The notes beneath the pieces are model-generated. The model was given only the letters and a program-made list of their open reading frames with translations, was not told the origin of the DNA and made no database searches. From positions 1-15,054 of the forward strand of contig DATJVY010000135.1 of the NCBI GenBank assembly GCA_035501615.1: a DNA stretch of 15,054 bases, in the 5' to 3' direction. A program made the translations under genes and the position numbers. This document shows, piece by piece, positions 6,633 through 13,463 of this stretch (position 1 is its first letter; each line of letters begins with the position of its first letter). The stretch is from RPRB01 sp035501615 (GTDB lineage: Bacteria > Myxococcota > Myxococcia > Myxococcales > Myxococcaceae).

Positions 6633-8441
6633 GTGCAGAACCGGCCGTTCTCGGTCCTCATCCCATCCGCAGTCCTCACCTTCCTGCTCGCACTGGGCGT
6701 CGCGTCCGGCTGTTCTGGACGCATCGACACGCAATGCTCGGTGGCGTCCGACTGCAGCGCGGGCGCCTCCTGCATCCAGGGGGCATGCGTCCGTCTGCCG
6801 CAGTGCTCGCGCTCCGGCGACTGCGACGCGGGCAGCAGCTGCATCGCCGCGGCCTGCGTCCCGGTGGGCAACCCCTGCTCGAACAATCGCGACTGCGCCG
6901 CGGGGGCGACCTGCAGCAGCCACTCGGTCTGCGCGCCGCCCAGCTGCACCAGCGCCATCGACTGCGGGCTGGAGCAGATCTGCGTCCAGGGCTCCTGCGC
7001 TCCGGTGGGGACGCCGCTTCCCCCGGTGCCCGACGGCGGCTTCCCGCCTCCGCCACCCGACGCCGGCCCGACCTGCGTGAACCTCCAGTGTGCCCAGGTC
7101 GCCTGCGCCGACGGTGGGACCACCACGGTCATGGGCTCGGTGTTCGACCCCAGCGGGCAGGTGCCGCTCTACAACGCGCTGGTCTACGTGCCCAACGGCG
7201 AGGTGAAGCCCTTCACCCAGGGGGTGACCTGCGATCGATGCGGCAGCACCACCACCGGTGACCCGCTGGTCATCGCTCTCACCGACGCCACCGGCTCCTA
7301 CACCCTGAAGAACGTCCCCGCCGGGACCAGCTTTCCCCTGGTGATGCAGATCGGGAAGTGGCGGCGGCAGGTCACCATTCCCGCGGTGCCGGCCTGCAGC
7401 GTGTTGACGCTCACCGATCCGAACCAGCAGCGGTTCCCGAGGAACAAGAGCGAGGGCGACATTCCGCAGATGGCCATCGCCACCGGCTCGGCCGACCCCT
7501 TCGAGTGCCTCCTCCTCAAGATGGGGATCGACACCTCCGAGTTCACCCGGCCCGACTCCACGGGCCGCGTGCACATGTACGTGACACCGCAGGGCAGCCC
7601 TCCGCCCCTCCAGCTCGACGGGGGCAGCGCGCCGGCGGCGAGCCTCTGGTCCGACGCGGGCACGCTCTCCCGGTACGACGTCGTGCTCCTCCCCTGCGAG
7701 GGCTCCGAGTACCGCAAGCCGGACGCGGGCATCCAGAACCTCGTCAACTACACCTCGGCCGGCGGCCGGCTCTTCGTCACCCACTACAGCTACGTCTGGA
7801 CGGCGTTCAACGCGCCGTTCAACAGCGTGGCCAACTGGGTCCCCGACGCGCCCCAGAACCACGACCCGCCCGATCCGTTCAATGGACTGATCGACACCTC
7901 CTTCCCCAAGGGCCTCGCCTTCCAGGACTGGCTCTCCAACGTGGGGGCGCTGGACGGCGGCACCCTGCTCATCCGCGAGCCGCGCGACGACGTCGGGCCG
8001 GTGAACCTCGATGGCGGTACCCGGTGGGTCTACGGACCGAACCCGAACAACACCACCACGCCGGTCACCACCCAGCACCTCACCTGGAACACGCCGATCT
8101 TCCCGCCGCCACAGGCGGACGGTGACGCCGGGGTGGAGTGCGGCAGGGTGGTGTTCAGCGACTTCCACGTGACCGCGGCCGGCCTGCTCAACAACAAGGG
8201 ACAGTTCCCCAGCTCCTGTGCATCGGGCGCGCTCACGCCGCAGGAGAAGGCGCTGATCTTCATGCTCTTCGACGTCTCCTCCTGCGTGCAGGACGACCAC
8301 AAGCCTCCCGAGGTCTGCCCCGGGCTCGGCCAGTCCTGCTCCCCGACCCAGCCCTGCTGCGGCGGCCTCACCTGCCTCGGCCAGTCGCTCGCCGCCTGCG
8401 TCGGCGGAGAGCCCTGCTCCTGCACCGTTCCCATCAACTGA
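6633..8441 (+). CDS. Cys-rich multidomain lipoprotein (carboxypeptidase-regulatory-like domain), candidate partner of CglB
   Basis: A 602-residue exported lipoprotein. A signal peptide ends in lipobox VASGC (Cys27). Residues 35-122 hold four repeats of C-x5-C-x5-C-x4/5-C. A proline/DGG/DAG linker (about 124-147) leads to a carboxypeptidase-regulatory-like beta-sandwich (about 163-255: VMGSVFDPSG, LTDATGSYTLKNVPAGTSF). Further on, a segment with YDVVLLPCEG and GGRLFVTHYSYVW resembles a class I amidotransferase-like or ThuA-like fold. The last 41 residues carry eight cysteines in a C-x6-C-x5-CC-x4-C pattern like a cystine knot. It should sit in the outer membrane, stabilised by disulfides. The function is not known. 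The stop overlaps the next gene's ATG (TGATG), so both are made together. The GTG start has no properly spaced ribosome binding site. Confidence 0.8.
   Translation: MQNRPFSVLIPSAVLTFLLALGVASGCSGRIDTQCSVASDCSAGASCIQGACVRLPQCSRSGDCDAGSSCIAAACVPVGNPCSNNRDCAAGATCSSHSVCAPPSCTSAIDCGLEQICVQGSCAPVGTPLPPVPDGGFPPPPPDAGPTCVNLQCAQVACADGGTTTVMGSVFDPSGQVPLYNALVYVPNGEVKPFTQGVTCDRCGSTTTGDPLVIALTDATGSYTLKNVPAGTSFPLVMQIGKWRRQVTIPAVPACSVLTLTDPNQQRFPRNKSEGDIPQMAIATGSADPFECLLLKMGIDTSEFTRPDSTGRVHMYVTPQGSPPPLQLDGGSAPAASLWSDAGTLSRYDVVLLPCEGSEYRKPDAGIQNLVNYTSAGGRLFVTHYSYVWTAFNAPFNSVANWVPDAPQNHDPPDPFNGLIDTSFPKGLAFQDWLSNVGALDGGTLLIREPRDDVGPVNLDGGTRWVYGPNPNNTTTPVTTQHLTWNTPIFPPPQADGDAGVECGRVVFSDFHVTAAGLLNNKGQFPSSCASGALTPQEKALIFMLFDVSSCVQDDHKPPEVCPGLGQSCSPTQPCCGGLTCLGQSLAACVGGEPCSCTVPIN
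6735..6998 (+). repeat. Four tandem 4-Cys repeats inside the lipoprotein gene
   Basis: Residues 35-52, 58-75, 82-100 and 105-122 each follow C-x5-C-x5-C-x4/5-C, nearly always with Asp before the second Cys and often Ala-Gly after it (SDCSAG, GDCDAG, RDCAAG, IDCGLE). The unit is about 23-24 residues. Such modules are common in myxobacterial surface proteins and probably fold around two disulfides each. Confidence 0.8.
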
Positions 8442-9739
8442 TGAGCCCGCACCCTCGCTCCAGCCTGCTGCTGCTCGGCGCGGCCCTGCTCCTCGCCGCC
8501 GGCTGCCAGACCTACGACTTCGAGCCCGTCGCGCCGATCAGCCTCGGCCAGACGACGACCTCGGTCAGCATCACCGCCAGGCAGCTGAAGCCGAACCTCA
8601 TGCTGGTCCTCGACCGCTCGGGGTCGATGAACCTGCCCTTCGATCCCACGCAGGCCGCCTGCGGCTCGTGCGGACAGTCCGGACAGCCGGCCTGCGACCC
8701 GGTGGCCTGCCCCACGCGGTGGGACACCCTGATCGGCACCGCCGACGACTTCCTCACCAAGCACGGGACGGTGGCCCGGATGGGGGTGGCGTTCTTCCCC
8801 TCGCTATCCACCGCGACGATCACCGACCCCGGCAGCGGAGTGCAGAGCGGCTTCTGCGGTCCGGCGAACGGGATCGACGTGGCGCTTCCGACCGCGGACG
8901 ACGACGCGACGCTGACCGCCAGCGCGAACGCGGTGGACTTCGCGATCAAGCGCGTGGGGGCGACCGACTCCCCGCTCTCCGGGGGCGTGGGAGGCGGAAC
9001 GCCCACCGGCGACAGCCTGACGTTCGTGGCGGACCACGCCGGCTTCGGGCCCACGATCCAGCGGCAGAGCTTCATCCTGCTCATGACCGACGGGCTTCCG
9101 AACTGCAATCCCAACTCGGGGCTCGACGCGAACGTGAACCCGGCCGCCTGCGACTGCACCGACGGCGCGACCTCCACCACCTGCACCTACTACCCGGTCC
9201 TCGACTGCAACGACTTCAACGAGACGGCCCGCAAGGTCTCCGACATCCGTTCCACCGGGGTGAAGACCATCGTCATCGGCTACGGGGACGTCTTCGGGAG
9301 CTCAGCCCAGCGCTCGCTGCAGCAGATCGCCCTGGCCGGGGACTTCCAGCGTCGCTGCGCCGCGGGTGGCGGTGAATGCGACCCGACCGACACCTCCTGC
9401 TTCCAGGACACCAACCCCAACCTGTGCAGCGAGCAGTTCTTCCGGGCGACGTCCAAGGACCAGCTCTCGGCTGCGCTGGCGGCGGTGAGCTCGGCCATCC
9501 TCCAGGGAAACCCCTGCGTCGTCGAGCTCGAGCCCGCGCCGGTGGACCCGACCTTCCTCACCGTGCTGGTGACCGAGCAGGGCGTCACGACGTCCAATCC
9601 CTACCCTTCCCCGCTGTGGACCTTCACCGCGGAGCCCGACGGGAACGCGACGCTGACCTTCAACGACCCGCTGTGCACGAAGATGAAGTCCGCCAGCGAG
9701 GACGTCACCTACGAGATCCGCTCGGTCCACCAGCTCTGA
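8441..9739 (+). CDS. cglB: CglB-like von Willebrand A-domain lipoprotein (gliding-motility adhesin type)
   Basis: A 432-residue lipoprotein with lipobox LAAGC (Cys22) followed by Gln, so it is expected in the outer membrane. The mature start CQTYDFEP resembles the CglB adhesin of Myxococcus xanthus as I remember it, a protein of about 416 residues. The A domain starts at LMLVLDRSGSM with MIDAS residues Asp58, Ser60 and Ser62. TPTGDS (Thr187/Thr189) and LLMTDGLPNC (Asp217) complete the metal site. Many cysteines flank the domain and suggest disulfides. CglB anchors focal adhesions to the substrate during gliding. The ATG overlaps the upstream TGA by one base and has no ribosome binding site of its own, implying translational coupling. 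The VWA lipoprotein assignment is firm, orthology to CglB is likely but unproven. Confidence 0.7.
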   Translation: MSPHPRSSLLLLGAALLLAAGCQTYDFEPVAPISLGQTTTSVSITARQLKPNLMLVLDRSGSMNLPFDPTQAACGSCGQSGQPACDPVACPTRWDTLIGTADDFLTKHGTVARMGVAFFPSLSTATITDPGSGVQSGFCGPANGIDVALPTADDDATLTASANAVDFAIKRVGATDSPLSGGVGGGTPTGDSLTFVADHAGFGPTIQRQSFILLMTDGLPNCNPNSGLDANVNPAACDCTDGATSTTCTYYPVLDCNDFNETARKVSDIRSTGVKTIVIGYGDVFGSSAQRSLQQIALAGDFQRRCAAGGGECDPTDTSCFQDTNPNLCSEQFFRATSKDQLSAALAAVSSAILQGNPCVVELEPAPVDPTFLTVLVTEQGVTTSNPYPSPLWTFTAEPDGNATLTFNDPLCTKMKSASEDVTYEIRSVHQL

Positions 9740-9754
9740 GCCGAGCTCGAGCGA

Positions 9755-9767
9755 CACCGAGTCGGTG
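9755..9767. terminator. Short hairpin between convergent genes
   Basis: CACCG, loop AGT, CGGTG form a 5-bp stem in the 35 bases between the cglB-like stop (9739) and the stop of the minus-strand small gene (9775). The position suits a two-way terminator, but there is no T-run and the stem is short. Confidence 0.3.
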
Positions 9768-9774
9768 ACACCTC

Positions 9775-9924
9775 TCACCGCCGCTTGAAGTACTCCACGG
9801 CGCGCTCGTGCCTCTCGGCGGCGGCGCGGCTCCCGAAGGTTCCGAGGTTCCTCCGCTTGCCGGTCCTCGGGTCCTTCTTCCTCGAGTAGAGGCGGTACTT
9901 CCCGGAGGGCAGACGGCGGATCAT
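9775..9924 (-). CDS. Small basic conserved protein, 49 residues
   Basis: ATG at 9924 opens a 49-residue frame ending in TGA at 9775. A full GGAGG ribosome binding site lies seven bases before the ATG. The protein begins MIRRLPSGKYRLYSRKKD, continues with TGKRRNLGTF and then AAAERHERAVEYFKRR. I have seen this pattern (Ser-Gly-x-Tyr-Arg-Leu-Tyr-Ser, Gly-Lys-Arg-Arg-Asn-Leu-Gly-Thr-Phe, an Ala/Glu helix, Tyr-Phe-Lys-Arg) in a widespread uncharacterised proteobacterial family of about 50 residues. The high Arg/Lys content suggests nucleic-acid binding, which is inference; the order resembles a two-to-three-strand sheet and one helix as in AP2-like integrase N-terminal domains. It is convergent with the cglB-like gene and divergent from the LysR gene. 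It is commonly missed by length cut-offs. Confidence 0.8.
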   Translation of the reverse strand: MIRRLPSGKYRLYSRKKDPRTGKRRNLGTFGSRAAAERHERAVEYFKRR

Positions 9925-9990
9925 GGTGGTTCCTCCAGAGCAAAGCTGGGGACTGACTGGGCAGCCCGCAAGCGAGGAAGCGTCAGGAGC

Positions 9991-10005
9991 GGCCCGCCGC
10001 GGGCC
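9991..10005. repeat. GC-rich inverted repeat between divergent genes
   Basis: GGCCCG, loop CCG, CGGGCC form a perfect 6-bp inverted repeat in the 135-base region between the 49-residue gene (start 9924) and the LysR gene (start 10060). It could be an operator or a chance GC palindrome. No convincing -35/-10 pair was found beside it. Confidence 0.25.
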
Positions 10006-10059
10006 CCGCCCCTCGACCGACGTGGCCTTCCGCGCGGCGCTGACCTAGAAATCTTCACG

Positions 10060-11022
10060 ATGGCCGTGACGCCCCTCAACTCCCTGAACGCCTTCATCGC
10101 GGTCGCTCGGCGGCGGAGCTACGCGGCGGCGGCAAGGGACCTCGGCGTCTCCACCTCCGCGCTGAGCCAGTCCGTCCGCCAGCTCGAATCCCGCCTGGGG
10201 GTCACCCTCCTCACCCGGACCTCCCGGAGCGTGGCCCTCACCGACTCGGGGCAGCGGCTCCTCGAGACCGCCGGGCCCGCCGTCGACCAGGCGCTCGAGT
10301 CGCTCAAGACCGTCCGCGCCCGGCGTGGCGAGGTGACGGGCCGGGTTCGTCTCACCGTTCCGTCTGTCGCGGTGTCCCTCGTCCTCGCGCGCCTCCTCCC
10401 CCGGTTCGTCGAACGCTACCCGAAGGCCGAGGTCGAGGTCCGCGTCGAGGACCGCCTGGTCGACGTCGTGGCCGAGGGGCTCGACGCCGGCATCCGTCTC
10501 ATCGAGGCCATCGACCGCGACATGGTCCACCTCCGCCTCTCGGAGGCGGGCCGGCTCGTCGTGGCGGGCGCACCGTCCTACCTGCAGCGCCGGGGCACCC
10601 CGCAGAAGCCGCACGACCTCCTGGAGCACGACTGCATCTGCATGCGCTTCTCGCCGAGCGGACCGCCATGGGCCTGGGAGCTGGGGCGTGCCAAGCGAAC
10701 CTGGCGGGTGCCCGTCCGCGGTCCGGTGACGACGAACAGCTTCGAGCTGATGCGCCTCCTGGCCGTCGCGGGGGTGGGCTTGATCTACGCGATGGAATCC
10801 AACATCGCCGCGGAGGTCTCCAGCGGCCGGCTCCGCATCGTGCTCGAGCCCTATGCGCCCGAGGTGCCGGGCCTGTTCCTCTACTTCCCCAGCCGGGCGC
10901 ACGTGTCACCCGCGCTCCGGGCATTCGTGGGGGTGGCGCACGAGCTCACCGGGGACGCGCGGACCTCGCGCGCCTACCGCGGCCAGAGCCACCCGAAGGT
11001 GCCGCCGGTGAGCAGCGCATAG
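10060..11022 (+). CDS. LysR-family transcriptional regulator
   Basis: A 320-residue DNA-binding regulator. Residues 7-66 are a typical LysR winged helix-turn-helix (LNSLNAFIAVARRRSYAAAA, RDLGVSTSALSQSVRQLESR, LGVTLLTRTSRSVALTDSG), followed by a linker helix and a periplasmic-binding-protein-like effector domain from about residue 90 (GRVRLTVPSVAVSLVLARLL to FLYFPSRAHVSPALRAFVG). It belongs to the group whose members often control nearby reductases; the aldo/keto reductase gene 770 bases downstream is a possible target, as is the divergent small gene. ATG at 10060 fits the domain boundary; the frame is open further upstream but that part is not LysR-like. The last 20 or so residues (from GDARTSRAYRG) are an unusual tail overlapping the opposing gene by 49 bases. 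Confidence 0.85.
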   Translation: MAVTPLNSLNAFIAVARRRSYAAAARDLGVSTSALSQSVRQLESRLGVTLLTRTSRSVALTDSGQRLLETAGPAVDQALESLKTVRARRGEVTGRVRLTVPSVAVSLVLARLLPRFVERYPKAEVEVRVEDRLVDVVAEGLDAGIRLIEAIDRDMVHLRLSEAGRLVVAGAPSYLQRRGTPQKPHDLLEHDCICMRFSPSGPPWAWELGRAKRTWRVPVRGPVTTNSFELMRLLAVAGVGLIYAMESNIAAEVSSGRLRIVLEPYAPEVPGLFLYFPSRAHVSPALRAFVGVAHELTGDARTSRAYRGQSHPKVPPVSSA

Positions 11023-11534
11023 AGGAGCCCGTCGAACGTCGCCTTGATCGTCAGGCCCCAGCCGCGGCGGTACCAGATGGACAGCGGCCAAAGGGCCACG
11101 GTGTACGCGATGAAGGCCGTCGTCCCGGCGAAGCGAAACGCTTGAAGGTACGGAGCACCCGCGGGGAGAGCCCGGCCCGCGACGTAGGCGGAGAAGATCC
11201 CGACCACCAGGCAGAAGACGAACCACTGGGCCAGGTTTCTGCCCATGGACATCATGCCGCTGGGCATGACCGTCACCACCATCACCGGTCCCCGCTTCAG
11301 CTTCTCGAGGAACTCGGGTGAACGCATCTGCTCACGGCTGGCTGGACGGGGAACCATGTAGTCGCCCGGGGGAATGGCGAAGGGGCGCAGGACGTCCATC
11401 ACCTTGTCCTGGTTCGGCATCTCCGGGTAATCGCTCTTGTGCCAGGGCAGCACCATGTGGACGAGCGAGCTGGCGACGAAGACGATGACCGCGGAGAGCA
11501 GGATTGGGAGCCACAGCGCAGCGAACCCGGTCAC
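10974..11534 (-). CDS. Four-helix membrane protein, function unknown
   Basis: A 186-residue protein with predicted membrane segments at about residues 5-28, 103-123, 132-153 and 162-184. A soluble loop of about 70 residues lies between the first two and contains HMVLPWHKSDYPEMPNQD and IPPGDYMVPRP. The charged, proline-rich loop looks conserved, and I recall similar uncharacterised proteins in other bacteria, but I know no function. GTG at 11534 is preceded by AGGAGG at about six bases, a strong ribosome binding site that fixes the start. Its 3' end overlaps the LysR gene antisense by 49 bases. It points away from the aldo/keto reductase gene, sharing with it a 261-base intergenic region that contains an inverted repeat. 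Confidence 0.75.
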   Translation of the reverse strand: MTGFAALWLPILLSAVIVFVASSLVHMVLPWHKSDYPEMPNQDKVMDVLRPFAIPPGDYMVPRPASREQMRSPEFLEKLKRGPVMVVTVMPSGMMSMGRNLAQWFVFCLVVGIFSAYVAGRALPAGAPYLQAFRFAGTTAFIAYTVALWPLSIWYRRGWGLTIKATFDGLLYALLTGGTFGWLWPR

Positions 11535-11639
11535 GACGACCTCCTGCGGAAGGCGGGGGCTCGGATCCTGCGGCCAGGCAAGTGCAGCGGCAAGCAGGAA
11601 TCACTCGCCAGTTCTCTCCTGCCACCGTGCTCGGTGCTC

Positions 11640-11660
11640 GTGAGCTCGCCACGAGCTCAC
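11640..11660. promoter_or_regulatory. Perfect 9-bp inverted repeat, candidate operator
   Basis: GTGAGCTCG, spacer CCA, CGAGCTCAC form a perfect 9-bp dyad in the region between the divergent membrane-protein (start 11534) and aldo/keto reductase (start 11796) genes. The size suits a dimeric repressor or activator site. It lacks the T-N11-A core expected of a LysR box. As RNA it would form a tight stem without a T-run, and no gene ends at it, so a terminator role is less likely. Confidence 0.45.
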
Positions 11661-11738
11661 CGGCGGCCGGCGACCTTTCCGTGAGCGCGAAGTTTTTCTG
11701 AACGCCCCTTACGGTTCATTCAGGTTCCATCGGGGGCT

Positions 11739-11782
11739 GCTCCGTCCTAGGCCTCTCCTCGCCGGAACGGAGCACCCCGGCG
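11739..11782 (+). promoter_or_regulatory. Two overlapping stem options in the aldo/keto reductase leader
   Basis: GCTCCGT at 11739-11745 can pair with ACGGAGC at 11767-11773. Alternatively CGCCGG at 11760-11765 can pair with CCGGCG at 11777-11782, ending just before the ribosome binding site AAGGAG (11783-11788). The loop of each stem contains an arm of the other, so they interfere with each other. This arrangement could modulate translation, but may be chance in GC-rich DNA. Confidence 0.2.
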
Positions 11783-11795
11783 AAGGAGCAGTGCA

Positions 11796-12788
<993 letters not shown>

Positions 12789-12796
12789 GGGGCGCC

Positions 12797-13444
12797 ATGC
12801 GCATCGGGATCCTGGGCTCGGGGCTGATGGGCGCGAAGCTCGGAACGATCTTCGCGCGTGCGGACCACGAGGTGATCTTCAGCTACTCCCACAGCGAGGC
12901 GAAGCTGAGGAGCCTGGCGAGGAAGGCGGGAGGCCACGCGCGCGCAGGCACCCCGAGCGAGGCCGCGCAGTCGGACGCGGTCCTGCTGGCCGTCCACTGG
13001 TCCCGGGTGGACGACGTCCTCCACCAGGCCGGCGATCTTGCCGGCAAGGTCCTGGTGACCTGCTCGATGCCCATGAACGCCGACGACACCGAGCTGGTGA
13101 TTGGGCGGACGTCGTCGGGCGCGGAGGACCTGGCGAGGAAGGCCCGCGGGGCGCTCGTCGTCTCCGCCTTCAACACCGTGCCGAGCGAGGTGCTGTTCGC
13201 GGTCTTCCACCGCCGCTCGAAGGATCCGAGACCGAGCCTCCTCTACTGCGGGGACGACGCGAAGGCGAAGAAGGTCGCCGCAGGGCTCATCCGGGACGTG
13301 GGGTTCGAGCCCGTCGACGCCGGCCCCCTGCGGATCGCCCGGTACACCGAGCCCTTCACCCTCGTCGTCGCACGGCTGGCCTACAACGGAGACCGCGGCC
13401 CGGGGCTGGCCTATCGCTTCGAGCACTTCCCCGAGGAGGAGTGA
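12797..13444 (+). CDS. NAD(P)-binding protein, F420-dependent NADP reductase-like
   Basis: A 215-residue protein with a Rossmann fold at the very N-terminus: MRIGILGSGLMG has the GxGxxG motif at residues 7-12, followed by the strand EVIFSYSH, whose Ser/His-rich end suits the NADP phosphate. AVLLAVHWSRVDDVL, then LVTCSMPMN and VVSAFNTVPSEVL follow the layout of F420-dependent NADP reductases and their many relatives, at a normal length of 210-230. No F420 synthesis gene is in the window, so use of F420 is not supported; an NADP-linked reductase role beside the aldo/keto reductase is plausible. ATG at 12797 follows GAGGGG closely and lies eight bases after the upstream stop. The antiporter gene starts 19 bases after its TGA. 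Confidence 0.8.
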   Translation: MRIGILGSGLMGAKLGTIFARADHEVIFSYSHSEAKLRSLARKAGGHARAGTPSEAAQSDAVLLAVHWSRVDDVLHQAGDLAGKVLVTCSMPMNADDTELVIGRTSSGAEDLARKARGALVVSAFNTVPSEVLFAVFHRRSKDPRPSLLYCGDDAKAKKVAAGLIRDVGFEPVDAGPLRIARYTEPFTLVVARLAYNGDRGPGLAYRFEHFPEEE

Positions 13445-13463
13445 GCGTCTACACAGGCATGCC

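Noticed and set aside
9808..10059. Upstream extension of the LysR frame by 84 codons
   Set aside because: It runs antisense through the small basic gene and its ribosome binding site, and LysR proteins begin a few residues before the helix-turn-helix.
11640..11660. The 9-bp dyad as a transcription terminator
   Set aside because: Both flanking genes begin, not end, on either side, and no T-run follows the stem.
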